Shown here piece by piece: positions 1-11,904 of a DNA stretch of 64,000 nt. The translations under genes were made by a program, and so were the position numbers. Under the pieces are notes generated by a model that was not told the origin of the DNA, made no database searches, and saw only the letters and a list, made by a program, of their open reading frames with translations. The first letter of the stretch is position 1. The number at the start of each line of letters is the position of its first letter. The stretch lies in contig NC_061514.1 of the NCBI RefSeq assembly GCF_022539505.1, positions 40,226,869 to 40,290,868 of the forward strand. The letters run 5' to 3'. This DNA is from Lolium rigidum (taxonomy: Eukaryota; Streptophyta; Magnoliopsida; Poales; Poaceae).

Positions 1-2
1 TC

Positions 3-878
3 TGCAGAGCAGTCGGTTCGTTCGGAGAACAGTACCTCCGGCAACCTACTGCAGAGGACACAGCTCGTCTGTTGTCAATCAACGCTTCTAGAGGGTTTCC
101 TAGGATGCTTGGCAGCATAGACTGCATGCACTGGGAGTGGAAGAACTGCCCCTTTGGTTGGCAGGGGGCATACAGCGGCCATTCTGAGGGGTGCACAGTC
201 ATTCTTGAAATTGTTGCTTCACATGACACATGGATTTGGCACTCATTCTTCGGAATGGCTGGCCCGCACAATGACATCAATGTGTTGCAGCGCTCTCCGG
301 TGTTTGATAGGCTAGCGTACGGTCAGTCCCCTGATGTGGATTTTGAGATCAATGGCCACCACTACACCAAGGGGTACTACCTTGCTGATGGTATCTATCA
401 ACCTTGGGCTACACTCGTGAAGACAATCCGAAACCCCAACTCAGAGCAGGAGGCAAGGTTTGCCAAAGAGCAGGAGGCAGCCCGGAAAGATGTCGAGTGG
501 GCGTTTGGCATCCCCCAAGCTCGTTGGGCTATCGTCAGACACCCTGCCAGAGTCTGGAATGTGCAAACTCTGTGGGAGGTGATGACCGCTTGTGTAATCA
601 TGCATAACATGATTGTTGAGGTAGAGCGGGATGATTCACTCTTTGATAATGAGTGGGATGGCCGGGGAGAGTTGGTTACTCCTCAAGGTGGTGGTCCGGC
701 ATCATTCTAGGACATTCTTCATGCGCACCATGAAATTCGAGATCTAGCTGTACACAACCAGCTTCAGGCTGATTTGGTCGAGCACATGTGGCAACATGTA
801 GCAACAATGCTGCAAACAACAATGATGAAGGAAATCCGGAAGCCTAGAACAATTGTATCGTTTTTTCATTTTATTTGA
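3..878 (+). pseudogene. PIF/Harbinger (DDE_Tnp_4, HARBI1-like) transposase, 5'-truncated by the window, in-frame stop
   Basis: The frame is open from the first bases of the window. It encodes the catalytic half of a plant PIF/Harbinger transposase, which would cut and paste a TIR element with 3-bp TTA/TAA target duplications. Seen: the first Asp in a GSIDC-M-HW context (about base 120), the second Asp in HNDINVL (about base 275) and the third acidic residue in DVEWAFG (about base 496), in the order and spacing of the DDE triad. A TAG at 708-710 interrupts the frame. The same frame then continues to 878 with residues typical of the family C-terminus (HHEIRD, HNQLQ-DLVEH), so this stop is premature. 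The N-terminus lies outside the window. Inferred to be an inactive remnant. Confidence 0.88.
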
Positions 879-2316
879 ATAATACTTTATCTTTGATTAC
901 GTGGACAATGTAATGTGTAATACATTTTGAGCATTTAAACTATTTTATATATTTTCTATAATTTATTTTGCATTTTTCTAGTGAATTTACAGGAAAAACC
1001 GCGCGTTCGTTTGGGTCGCTCGGTTCGAGATGCCCTGAATCCCAAACCGATCCAACCAAATACCTACACGTCAGTCCGTATGGTTTCTGTAACCCTAACA
1101 CGTCGGTAAGTCTAGCATTATTGATAAAACAAGGGGAAACGATCCGACTGTGCCGTTTTAGAGCTAGGGCTACATGTAGCGCGTTTAAAAAAATTCAAAA
1201 ATGGTATTTCATAGTTCTAAAAAATTACGATTTTTTTAGAGGTAGACAATAATGTACTCTACCACGAAGAAAAATACCAATCCGAAAGACTGACTATTTT
1301 TGTGCTGTGCGTAATTCACAAAATTGTGGATCTGAAGTACTGAAAAACAGATTTGAAACCTCCAATATTTGTGAGATTTTTTTTATTTTAGTGTAGCCCA
1401 GAATACAACGTTTTTCATCCTGAGATTTTGCAAGTGGTAGAGTATATTGGCTACATCTAGAAAAAAAAATCAGATTTTTTAAAACTTTATATTGTCAAAT
1501 TCGAATTTTGAAAAAAAGAGCTATGTGGAGTTTTCCAAAACGATCGATCCCCATGTAAGGTTCATTACATGATGCATAGCAGCTTGCTAAAAGGAAAACT
1601 TCAAACGGAAACTGAGCTACACGTAGCCATTTATTTTTAAACACTCATAATTTGTATTTCATAATTCTGTAATATAATATGCCAGGTTGCACGCCTGCCA
1701 AGCACAACGTTCTTCGTCTTCAGTCAAGATCTTAATTGAGAACGGTCAGGCAAAGCAGCTGATCGTCGGCAATCACCTTAGGATAGAGGCCACATAAGTT
1801 AGTTCCTAGGGCACGCATGGTTTTTCCTAGGCAACATATATTTGTTGAAGTGTAATATAATATGGTTATTTATAATCTACTATATCACCATAATGCTAAA
1901 ATAAACAAAATTGGGCAGAACAAATGGGATTAACATAATCCACCATAATGCCAAGCACATACATATATTTACTTAAATTATAATTCTAAATGCAAAACAC
2001 ATTTATTTTTATCTAAATTAGTAGTGTAAACTGTCATGGTGACTACACAAATAAGTATTTTCTATTTGTGGCTGTTGTGCATTAAGCCTAGAAGGAAATT
2101 GAGTATAAAATGAATTTATATAAGTACAAGAAAGAAACATTTAGTTTGGATTTAACCAAAGGGAAGATAAAGTGCGACTCAATGGCTGAACAAAAAGTAA
2201 CAAAACATGCATACAAAGCAATGGCAAAAACCAACAAGTTGTGCCGGGTGTGATGCTGGATAGAAACGAAGTGAAGCGAACTGCACTAGGCCAGGATTGG
2301 ACCGGTACTTGTCAAG
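879..2316. other. Intergenic, AT-rich; no gene seen
   Basis: No coding frame with recognisable content. The stretch around 1000-1060 has the look of transposon subterminal sequence downstream of the transposase, but no matching inverted repeat lies inside the window, so no element boundary is claimed. Confidence 0.5.
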
Positions 2317-2318
2317 TA

Positions 2319-2419
2319 CTTCTACTCCGTTCAGAAATAAGTGTCACAGATTTGTCTAGATTTGCATACATCTACACACTACAACACGTCTAAATACATG
2401 GGAATCTGAACGGAGGGAA
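2319..2419. mobile_element. Stowaway-type MITE (degenerate)
   Basis: About 101 bp. The left end reads CTTCTACTCCGTTCAG and the right end is its inverted partner CTGAACGGAGGGAA, with TA on both sides (2317-2318 and 2420-2421). This matches Tc1/mariner-derived Stowaway elements of grasses. The same 11 bases TACTTGTCAAG also occur on each side (2306-2316 and 2420-2430), more than the usual TA duplication. Confidence 0.75.
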
Positions 2420-2423
2420 TACT

Positions 2424-3300
2424 TGTCAAGGTAGAAGCAATCTGGAGCAGAGTTTCCCTGATGTAGCAGCTATCGTGAGGTATTTGCTGAGAGAAACAAA
2501 GTGAAGTATAATGCAGGATTTGACCAGTACTTGTCGAGCACGTATGAGATAGACAGATAGTTAGAAGCAATATAATATATTCAACCCTGCCGAAGTCAAG
2601 CGAGTTTTCACTGATGTAGCAGCAACAGTGAAAGACTAGGTATCCCCCTTTTCTTTCTTGGATGCTGATATGCGATCATCTTCCTAGATGCTCTTGTACT
2701 ATTATGACGGCGTCAGATTGTGGGCTGGGGCACCTAGCTGGGCTATACTCAGACATTAACTTGACCTAACAAAACAACAGTAATGTCAGTTCTGATTAGC
2801 AGAAAAACCACTTAGATCTACAAATTCCAATCTCACCTTGATAATCTTTGTGGAGGTCCTGAGAGCAAACTCTATTATCATTTATGGTCAGTGATGTCCA
2901 CATATTTCGCGATGGATTTGCTTCACATTACAGACATGCATTTATATGTCTGAAACTCATGTTATCTTCTCTCTCAAGGCATCTGGTGATTCAATTCAAA
3001 CTTAAATAAAAGCGCAATGCTCAACATAAGTCACTTGGACAAATAGAAACACGCAAGCTCAGTTCATGCTGTATGCACAAGGATCACATGTCAAATAAGG
3101 TAACTTTGATCAATTAGTTCTTTTTTTGTTAATACAAGTATGTTGAGCACATCGCTGTGACGGTGCAAGGGATGACGGCAGGGTTCCAGAAACTGGCACT
3201 GCAGGTAACCAGATCTAAGCCAGAAAACGGAATAACAAGTTTTTCTCTTGTGGGATTTACTCCAGAATCATGTTCTCAGAAATTTCAAGTGTGGTGACTT
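2424..3300. other. Intergenic; diverged local repeats, no gene seen
   Basis: The sequence just right of the MITE repeats, in diverged form, motifs found to its left and again about 120-180 bp further on: 'GAAAC-AAGTGAAG', 'CCAGTACTTGTC' and 'CTGATGTAGCAGC' near 2458-2475 and 2610-2630. This suggests an old local duplication. No coding region is recognised. Confidence 0.4.
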
Positions 3301-3329
3301 TTTTTTTTCAGATGGAACTTTTTTTCCCA

Positions 3330-3600
3330 TTAACCATACTGCGCAGCAAGATCGCTGGCAACCAATAACTGGGCAAAGGTAGGAACTTGACCCGGCCATA
3401 CGGCTTGGGGCTCCGAGACCATCTTTGCACCAAAGGTTGCTAAAGCGTCAACCACCTTATTACAAGATCTAGGACAGTACGAAATTGAAAAGTAGCTAAG
3501 ATTTAAAAATGCCAAAGCCTTTAGCTCCCGAAAAAGAACACCATTCGGAGTCAGATCCTGCTCATTTCAATTCACTGCTTGAACGAGAAGTTAGGCATCA
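3330..3600 (-). pseudogene. LINE RNase H-domain C-terminal fragment
   Basis: The minus-strand frame reads an RVT_3/RNase H-like tail: a 'RELKALAF' stretch, then a YCPRSCNKVVDALATFGA motif typical of the C-terminal RNase H-like domain of plant L1 LINE ORF2 proteins. There is no start codon and no upstream RT, so it is a decayed fragment. Together with the ORF1 fragment at 4099-4586 it suggests one broken LINE with foreign Copia sequence between. Confidence 0.6.
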
Positions 3601-3689
3601 GTTGCCACTTGAATCTTGAGTATACTGCTTTGCTGGGCAAAAGACAAGGCCTGAATGCATCCTGTTTAGGAACAGTTTCAGTCAGGCGT

Positions 3690-3919
3690 GTGTCGCCGGC
3701 GGAGCTCGGCGTGTGTCGCTGAGGAAGAAGATGGAGGCATGGCAATGTCAGCGCGGCGGCGACCGCGATGGTGGGAACAGCGTGGACTCGGGCGCAAGGG
3801 GGCGGCGCGGCAGGTCCTACAACTGCGAAGTTCGTGGCCACTTCTCCCGTGACTGCCGACAGCCGAGGAAGGAGAAGGCGCTTCTCACCGACGTCGACAA
3901 CGAGCCGACGCTTCTGTAG
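3690..3919 (+). pseudogene. Copia-type gag C-terminus with altered CCHC zinc knuckle
   Basis: The plus-strand reading ends in a knuckle NCEVRGHFSRDC followed by the basic/acidic tail common to BARE-type Copia gag proteins. The first Cys of the CX2C pair reads Ser. Only the last ~70 codons are present, ending at 3919, so this is a fragment. Confidence 0.55.
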
Positions 3920-4098
3920 GTCACGGTTTAGGGGGAGAATGTTAGCAAATAAACCGCGAAGAGTGTGTCCGTTGTGTGCATGTGTCGCGGCGCCGTGCGA
4001 GTCAGGCTCGCTTTGGAGCCCGCCGCGTAGGTCACGGTTTAGGTTTGGTGATATCAATTCTCACATGGATCCTCAAATATTCTCCCATAGCCCAATCA

Positions 4099-4586
4099 TC
4101 ATCTCCAACTTCCACATCCATTGATGCTCCCACTTTTTTGCCAATTGACTCCCCTGTGGACCTGTTCATCATGCCCAAAGGTAGACGGAAAGACTCGCAT
4201 CAAGATCGGAATTGAATCAAAAGCATACTCGTCAATTGTTTTCATCGGGTCGAACTCCTCTAGAACTATCAGATCATTATTCATCTTCCATGGACCTTCA
4301 TAAACTGCCTTCCTCTTAGCCAAAGCTTGCAGGAAAGTGATCAAGAAAATGTTACTCCCCATTCTCTTGCATTGGATCCCCTTCAAAGGACACCAGATCT
4401 GACCCAAGGCAGCCTCCATTCCTTCCGTATGCACTGGCTTTTCAGACAAAACCTTCCCCATCGCTTGTGCCTCCAAGGCTCCAACTCAGCCTTCTTTCCC
4501 GCCGACCAGTGAAACCTGACCCCCTTTTGCTCCTCTTCTGACAACCGAAGATTTTTCAGCATTCCCTCCATCTTCTCCATGATCAT
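4099..4586 (-). pseudogene. LINE ORF1 fragment (DUF4283 domain), frameshifted
   Basis: Two overlapping minus-strand frames (4586 to 4383, and 4476 to 4099) together give a DUF4283-type ORF1: an N-terminal 'LRLSEEEQ' stretch, 'GKVLSEKPVHTEGM', 'WCPLKGIQCK', 'FLITFLQ', 'EGPWKMNNDLIVLEEFD' and 'PILMRVF'. This domain is the RNA-binding ORF1 part of plant L1 LINEs. The frame changes between 4383 and 4476, so it is inactive. The 5'-flanking sequence up to about 4860 is probably LINE leader. Confidence 0.7.
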
Positions 4587-4976
4587 ACCACACCCACACC
4601 AAAAAACCTGTTTCTTCTAGGTTATGTGTATTAGAATCGCAAGCCCTAGAATTTGATAAGGGCTTATGGTGTTAGGACCAGGAAACTTTGTGGACAGAAG
4701 ACCGAAAGGATCCTAAAACCTAGCAGCAGATGTCTGTAGCCTCAGCCGGAAGAAATCCAGAGGACTAGGACGCAAAGACGGAAGGCCTAGAGATGAGGGA
4801 CAACGACGACCGAAACTCGATCGCCTCACGATCGCCAGAGTAAAAACCGGAAACCGTCACCTTAGGACTGAACATATGCTAGATGCATATATATGTCTAT
4901 TTCAATTGCTAATGATTGCAATAATACATGTGAACTGAAGGTCGCAAAACAAATTGGGTAACATTGAGGCTTACAG

Positions 4977-5219
4977 TAGTCTTGCCTCCATTGGGTAACA
5001 TTGAGCCCTCTGTCCAAACCCTTGTCTCCATGATCAAGGACGAGGCCAATCTATGGGCTAGAGCAGGCGCAAAAGGGCTTAGAGTAGTCTTGCCTTCCAC
5101 CTGGGATGTGCACTAAGTTAGCCTACATCTTGTTGTATCCCGCCTCCTAGGAGGTTGTAAATCATACTCTTCCTTTTCAATGAAATGAAACGCAAAGGTC
5201 CTTTGCGTTTTCTCGAAAA
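4977..5219 (+). mobile_element. 5'-truncated LINE 3' end with 17-bp target duplication
   Basis: The 243-bp insert ends in CGAAAAA and is flanked by a perfect 17-bp direct repeat, AACATTGAGGCTTACAG, at 4960-4976 and 5220-5236. That is the signature of target-primed reverse transcription. Just before the tail is an 11-bp-arm inverted repeat with a 1-base loop (5188-5210), a 3' stem-loop as seen at LINE RNA ends. No coding capacity. Confidence 0.8.
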
Positions 5220-5236
5220 AACATTGAGGCTTACAG

Positions 5237-5780
5237 GTTGGCACTTCTCAGTTTCTTGAAAGCTGGATGACGGTAATATTATTTCCTGATCAATTTATTC
5301 AAATGCCATGTGTCCACATTTCATGCAGGACATGATTGGAGTATTGGCAGGGTAAGTTAAAATCACACTAACACCCCTATGCAGGCTGTTTCACTTACAA
5401 GAGTAACTAGACACACTTCATGGGCAATGAAGGAGAATATGAGATGATGGAAGATTTAAAGGCCGGGAATACAATAAAATGAAGTAGAAGGCGCAGAACT
5501 CAGTAGTCTCTGAATTTCTTTCAAATGTCATTCTATTCTGTCAGATAGATCACTTCCCTAACTAAATGACTCAATGTTTTATGTTTTTGAATATCTGAAT
5601 TACTTGAATATCCGAAAAAGATGTCACTTACCAGAAAACACAAGAAAATGACGTCTGTGTAAATGAAAAGGCCGAATAAAAAGAACAATAATAATTGAAG
5701 TACTAACCAATCACACATTCATCAAGGTCAGCAAGGAAAAATTGAAAAATATGAAAGAGGTTATCACATGATAAAAAATT
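5237..5780. other. 3' flank of the PPR gene; no other feature seen
   Basis: AT-rich sequence downstream (minus-strand sense) of the PPR gene. It could hold its 3' UTR or a further small exon, but none can be supported from sequence alone. Confidence 0.4.
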
Positions 5781-5783
5781 ATA

Positions 5784-5821
5784 CTCCCTCCGGCCCTAAA
5801 TACATTTAGGGCCGGAGGGAG
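5784..5821. repeat. 38-bp Stowaway-tip hairpin
   Basis: An almost perfect palindrome formed by two Stowaway termini joined directly: arms of about 17 bases starting CTCCCTCCGGCCCTAAAT, with only a few central bases. TA precedes the left end and TG follows the right. It is much shorter than normal MITEs and so is probably an internal-deletion remnant. The final exon of the PPR gene reads into it. Confidence 0.85.
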
Positions 5822-8800
5822 TGCATACTTCTTCTGCTAAAGTTAAGAGTAGAAATATCATACTTATTTTTTCTTGCATAAGAGAGACGTAATCCATACT
5901 ATTGTCCCTCCACATATATGGAAGAACACTTTGATACATGTATAGTGTTGGCCTGACCCCAGCGTCCTCCATCCATTGTAAAACCTACATGTGCCAAAAA
6001 GGAGAGGAATAATTAAGTTTCGCACCCACAAACAACTAGCATTTTTTTGATAAAACTTCCAATCAAATTAGCATTTTATTGGGACTATATGGTTTGCTGG
6101 AGGCAGAAGTCAATCAAGCAAAAACGTAAGGTAAAATCGTTCATTTGACACAGTTTAAATCACCACAACATGACATATTGGTGCAGATTTTACAACAAAC
6201 AAAATAACACAGGTCAACACGGTAATTTTGTTGAAGTTCTTGTTCCAAAAAAAAAAGCTATATCAGTAAAGTCATCATGCTGACAGACTACAGTTATCAA
6301 ATTGAATCTAACAGATATGGAAGTCAACTCTCATCCATAAGTTATACAGCTCCCTAGTGAATGCTAGTGATTACCCCCTTTTTACCTCAATGTACTTTCT
6401 CCATTTCCCAACAGCTAATAGATTTCTCAGCAGAACCGTATAAGTAGAAAGACCCAGAACAGAGCAAGAATTCACCATCTTGTAGAACAGCTGCATGAGG
6501 GAAAATACAAATAAACAATCTTAGTCCCGTCCTTCAAAGAACTCAAGATTTATGTGAAACTGGAAACTTATCGACAATTTAAGCATCTCTACTGAAATTT
6601 ATTTTCCACGAATGCACTGTATAGATCTGTTTCCTCAATGTATTTTCATGAAAGAAAAGGTGGTTGTTTGATAGTCTTAAAACGAGAAAAGTTGCTACTA
6701 TTTTATTCTTCTTAACCATTAAACCATTTTACTTGGTCTGGGAATGGCAGGAATATATTATATAGGTTATGTATGGAAATGTGGAACTATACCTAGGTAA
6801 TGTGCATTGTTACTTGGGCGTTCAATTAAAAAAAAAAATTAGCAGCGCAGAGGGAATATTGACATACCAAAACAGAAAGTCATCATACAGGAGTAGTTCC
6901 TCTTAAATAACACACAGAAAAATATTAAATGATTCTATGTTTGAGGAAAAATATTGACTGCTGTCAATGGCATAACTACCAAGTAACAAGTACTGACTTT
7001 CATTCATATAACAGCAGATTGATAGTCCAGTAACGAAATCAAATACTGATGATTTATGTACATACATTGTATAGCGCAGTCAGAAATAACAAAAGGAGTT
7101 CTGAATCAGCAGCTATATAGTGGAGACCAAATATACCTTCATCATGCTCTCTGTCTTCCCACATTTTCCAAGAAAATTTAGGAGATGGTTTAGTGTCCCA
7201 ACGGAAATGGATGAGAGTGACGAATCCAAATATTCAACTATTTCACTTGCTGTTTCCCAATCTCCTAGCCTGTTATACGGAAGCGACAGATAAATAAACA
7301 AGCAAAGACAGCTAAAAAATATTGTGCATCAAAGATGCGTGAAAAGCTTGTACAACAAATTAACACAAGATACGTTCATGGGCATATGAAATTAGTCGAT
7401 GTTCAGCACTGGGAAAAACAAATAATACCACAGGTTTAGCACAAATAACATTCCATGATTGCTTACTAAAGGTGTTGAGACTCGCTTTGTAAATTGCAAA
7501 ACCCAGCAATGCCAAGTGAACGGAAAATGTTACCGTATTACCATCTGAGCTAAATAAGCAAACAAACAAACAAACAAACGAAGCTTATCCAATAACCCCA
7601 GGCAACCAACACACCAAATCGGCAATTGAAGAAACTGAGCTAACACAAAGTAGAGAGAACCCGCTCACATGGTGTATATTTGGCATTTTTACCATATTGT
7701 AAATTTGGCATGGTTGCTCAAAAGAAAAGCAGGCCTACTTGCGACTTACTAGAATAATAACCTGATAAACAAACATGATAATTTAAAAGTTCAGCTGTTC
7801 ATGAGTATATATATGTAACGCCACCTTAAGTTTCTGCCACTAAATCCACAAACAACATGGCATTAGTCCAAAGCCCAAATGTACATAGAGCAAGTTAATT
7901 ACCATAATAGCAGAGGGCAAGCACTTTTCAGGTAATAAACCTAGCTACGAATTCAGAACTGCTTGTTCAACTTAAGACAGTAGATACACATACATGCTGC
8001 ATGAAGCTATTATCTCAAAATAAGCCTTTTGGTTTAATGGGATGCATTTTTCCTTCATGAATTCCATCAATTGAAGGACCCTTTCATGTTGGCTTCCATT
8101 ATTCAATGCTTCCATGAGGGCTGAGCATATAATGGCATCTGGCTGTATAGCATTTCCTTCCATCTCTTTGAATAGGTCCCACGCACTCCTCCAACTCCCT
8201 TATGATCCAAAAAAATACATGAGCAGTTCTATTTGGTTAAATGTTATTGCAACCTAAAAGGGTCTTACCATCATCACTATAGGCTTGAATCATTGCAGTA
8301 TATGTCAAAACATCAGGGAAGCAGCCGGATTCTTTCATTGAGCTAAAAGTTGATTCTGCTTCAGTTAGTTTGCCCTGTACGAGTATTGTCATTAGCATAG
8401 CAACCCTTTAGAGATAGCTAGACAGATAATAAAAGCAACACTCACTTACCTGTTTGACATATGAACAAATCAAGGACGAGTAGACCTCCTTGGTTAATGG
8501 AATTCTCAAGTCGACCATGTCTTCAAAAAATTTAAGAGATTCTGCATATTTTCCCAATTTACACAATCCACTGATGAGTATATTGTAAGTTACACTATCT
8601 GGATTGACATTGCTGGCCATCATTGATGCATACAACTCCAAAGCTTTCTCGTAATCTCCAAAACTTAAATAGCTTCCAATGCCTGAGTTGTAAGCAACTA
8701 TATTAAGTTCAATGCCTCGACATTTCGCTGCTTCAAGAACTGTGCCAATTTTTGTTATTTGCCTGCAGCGGCCGCAGGCAGTCAACAGAGTACTTATTGA

Positions 8801-11800
8801 AACAACATCTGGTGGAATGCCATCCTTCTCCATTTCATGCAGCAAACTAATGGCCTCCTTCAACATCCCAGCCGATCCATAAGCATCAATAAGTGCATTG
8901 TAACTAATTTTATTTGGCTTGCATGAGTTCTTCCTCATCTCATTAAAGGCCTCCCTAGCCTTCTCAGGCTGTCCAGACCTACCATAGGCATTCAGTAAAG
9001 TGGTATAGGAAACTACATCAGGTCGTAAACCATTTTGTTTCAGTAGCTTGAACACTCTCAGGGCCTCAGTATGCATTCCATGTGAGGCGTAAGCACCCAA
9101 AAGTGCATTATATGACACAGTATTGGGTTTAACTCCTTCAGCAATCATCATATCAAAGACTGCCTTGCAATTGTCCACTTGCCCACAAACATAATAAGAA
9201 TGCATAATGCTAGTGTATGTAACAACATCTGGAGGACACTGTGTTCTTTTATCCCTCATCGAGTTTAATATTTCAATAGCTTCCCCATACTGTCCAACTT
9301 TCACGAGGCAGTGGATGACAATATTCAATGTGAAAGTATCTGGGGTGATATTTGCTCCTTTCATCATCTCAAAGTAAGCTATGGCTTTTGAATACTGAAA
9401 TCCATTCTTCAAAGCAGATAATACAATATTGTGCGTAATCAAGTCTGGCCCCACACCATTTCTTGTCATCTTCTTACAAAGTTCCAAAGATTTTTTCCAG
9501 TTACCAGCAGCACCACATGCATTTATCACATTATTATACGTAGTCCGGCTAGGAGGTATCTTCAGGAAGAACAGATGAATAAATTAATAACGCAACTACG
9601 ACAGTGTTAATTTTTCTAGAATTCGTAATTGTCAAAGTGGTTGCCAGAGCTATGTAGAATATATGTACCAAGACATGCATTTCATTTTATGGTGATCTTA
9701 TTGATGTTGATCCCTTTCACTGGTAGCTCATTACTATTTGCTAGTGCTGCAGTGGAAAATTGCAGGTATCTGGCACTGACTGCTTAGCAGACAAGTACTA
9801 GCATAGCCATTACTGTGTCCTCAGACAGGGAAAACAGTTGAACATAAAATTCATACTTCAGACAAAAATGCAAATGGGATTCTAAGTGAAATACTAGCCT
9901 AACATAAGCAATGAGTTCACACTGCAACAGGTGCGTAGAGATAACGTGCATCCCAATAACCCTACATAGTAATACAGTGGCCAGCCAGCACTAGTACATC
10001 GTTGTGAATGATACTAAGGATATATGTGGATTAGTACTATGATGGTTTTAGTCTCCTAGGCAGGGCCAAATATGGATACTAGGAGTATGAGTATAACACT
10101 GTAAACAAAAAAATAGAGTGCTACTTATGTATACATATCGTCAGCAATCTATCTACAAACATAACATTACTGGTGCCACCCAGGTGATATTGTATATAGA
10201 AAAAAAAGGCTTAAACATCTATCGCTTAACATAACAAGAATAGAATTAAATGCCATAGTTTGGAATGTACAACTCGAAACAACTAAAACACATATGGCCA
10301 CTAATATTCAAGAAAACAGAGCATTCAGAACACAATGATTATTACATCTGTGGATCAAAGAACAATACTAACAGCAGCACGAAGCATATCATCCATAATG
10401 TTGATGGCCCAGCGCCATTGACCAGCCCGAGCATGCACATGGATTAGAGAGTTGAATATGTCAGCATCTGGAGTGCACCTGCAAATATTGTTAGGTCAAA
10501 AAGTCACTGATACAATAGTCCAAAAATGTCATATGATCTGTACATAGAGTGATCGAAATAAGTAACATGAGAACTGTTGCGAGTTGTTGACTTTTTGGTG
10601 CAAATAAAGGGTAGCTAAATAAAATCTTACCGCCATTCTTGCATCTCAAAGAAGAGGCCACGTGCTTGATCAACCAGATTGTGTCTGGCATGTAATCGTA
10701 TCATCATACCGTAAATGTCATTACGAGCACAGTAATTCTCCTGGTTTTTCATCCAGCGGAACACATGTACAGCGTGTTGCAAGGACCCGGCAAATGTGAT
10801 TTCCTACATGTTGTATAAACTATGTAAGTGCTTTATGACAGTGGATTTACAGAGGTTGGGAGGTATATTAAAAAAAAATACTTGTGACTTGTGTAGGTTC
10901 AGTAGTTACAGCGTCCTAAGGGACACTGCAGCACACTGTCTGGTAAGAAGCAAGGTATATATTGTATATAAATGGTAAATAACTAATGACTGTTTCCATG
11001 AAATAAATAATCAGAATTTGGGAATTATCGGAAAAACTACAAAACAAACACAATGCCATGAGAAACCAATGGGGAAAAATCTAAGATTGCAAAGGATCAA
11101 CAAAGAATACTGAAAATCAATAGCTACTACCACAATTTGATAGAACTAGCTAATAGATGCAAGGAAGGACATGGAGTGAAACTTAGAAAAACTGCTCACT
11201 TGACCAATGGAATGGAACTAGAAAATAATACAAGATCTGAATGCTTGAATTAGGCTGTGATAAAATACCTAGATGGCCAGATTACTATATTATTTGTCCA
11301 AAACAGACAGTAAATTAGCTTGGTGCACTCCCATACAGACATGTTCGAGACACCCTAATGGCCAACAGGTGCAATGGTCGCAGCATTTTCTTTCATCTAC
11401 ACCTATATAATAAACCAAATGGATGCCGGGCAACTCATTTCATCGAACACATAGAAGAAAGACAGCACAGAGAGTCAGACACAGACTAATTTCATCGAAC
11501 ACATTGACTAGGTGGCTCACACGAATAAGGAGCGGGAAGTTACGGCGCGCGAAGCGCCCGGCCCAGCAGTTGAGCACGGCGTCGACGGCATGGGCGTCGG
11601 CTGGCGGGAGCGCGAGCACGCGCGCGGCAACTTGGGACACTTTCCAGTCCCGTTGCCACCGGCTCCCCTCTACGCGTAGGCGGTGCCGCGAGGGAAGCGC
11701 GTCGGCGCCGACGCCGTCCACCTCGACCCGGGCGGTGCGGCGGCCGCGGTCGTAGTCGACGGAAACAGAGGGCCGCCGCTCGGCCCACGGCGGCGGTCCA

Positions 11801-11904
11801 GGCGCCCTCGGCGGACGCCTCGGCGGCGGGCGGACGACACGCGGCGGCGCCTCCGGGTTAGACGACCGCGAAGGCGGTGCCGGAGGAGGGGGAGCCGAGG
11901 ACAT
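5796..11904 (-). CDS. EMB2654: P-class pentatricopeptide repeat protein, EMB2654 (At2g41720)-like, 9 exons
   Basis: Exons in coding order: 11904-11521, 10803-10631, 10478-10373, 9559-8450, 8374-8269, 8198-7994, 7269-7137, 6490-6386, 5984-5796. All have GT..AG borders and compatible phases, giving 836 residues; Arabidopsis EMB2654 is of similar length. The N-terminus is rich in Pro/Ser/Arg (plastid transit-like). It is followed by the family-specific block VDYDRGRRTARVEVDG...RHRLRVEG..WQRDW, then about 15 or more 35-residue PPR motifs (GVGPDLITHNIVLSA, KPNTVSYNALLGAYA and similar). The Arabidopsis protein binds plastid RNA and is needed for trans-splicing of rps12; the same role is inferred here. 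The start was set at the first ATG (11904). The C-terminal ~20 residues after LMQEKIS do not resemble the family, and the TAG lies inside a MITE hairpin, so a different last exon is possible. Confidence 0.9.
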
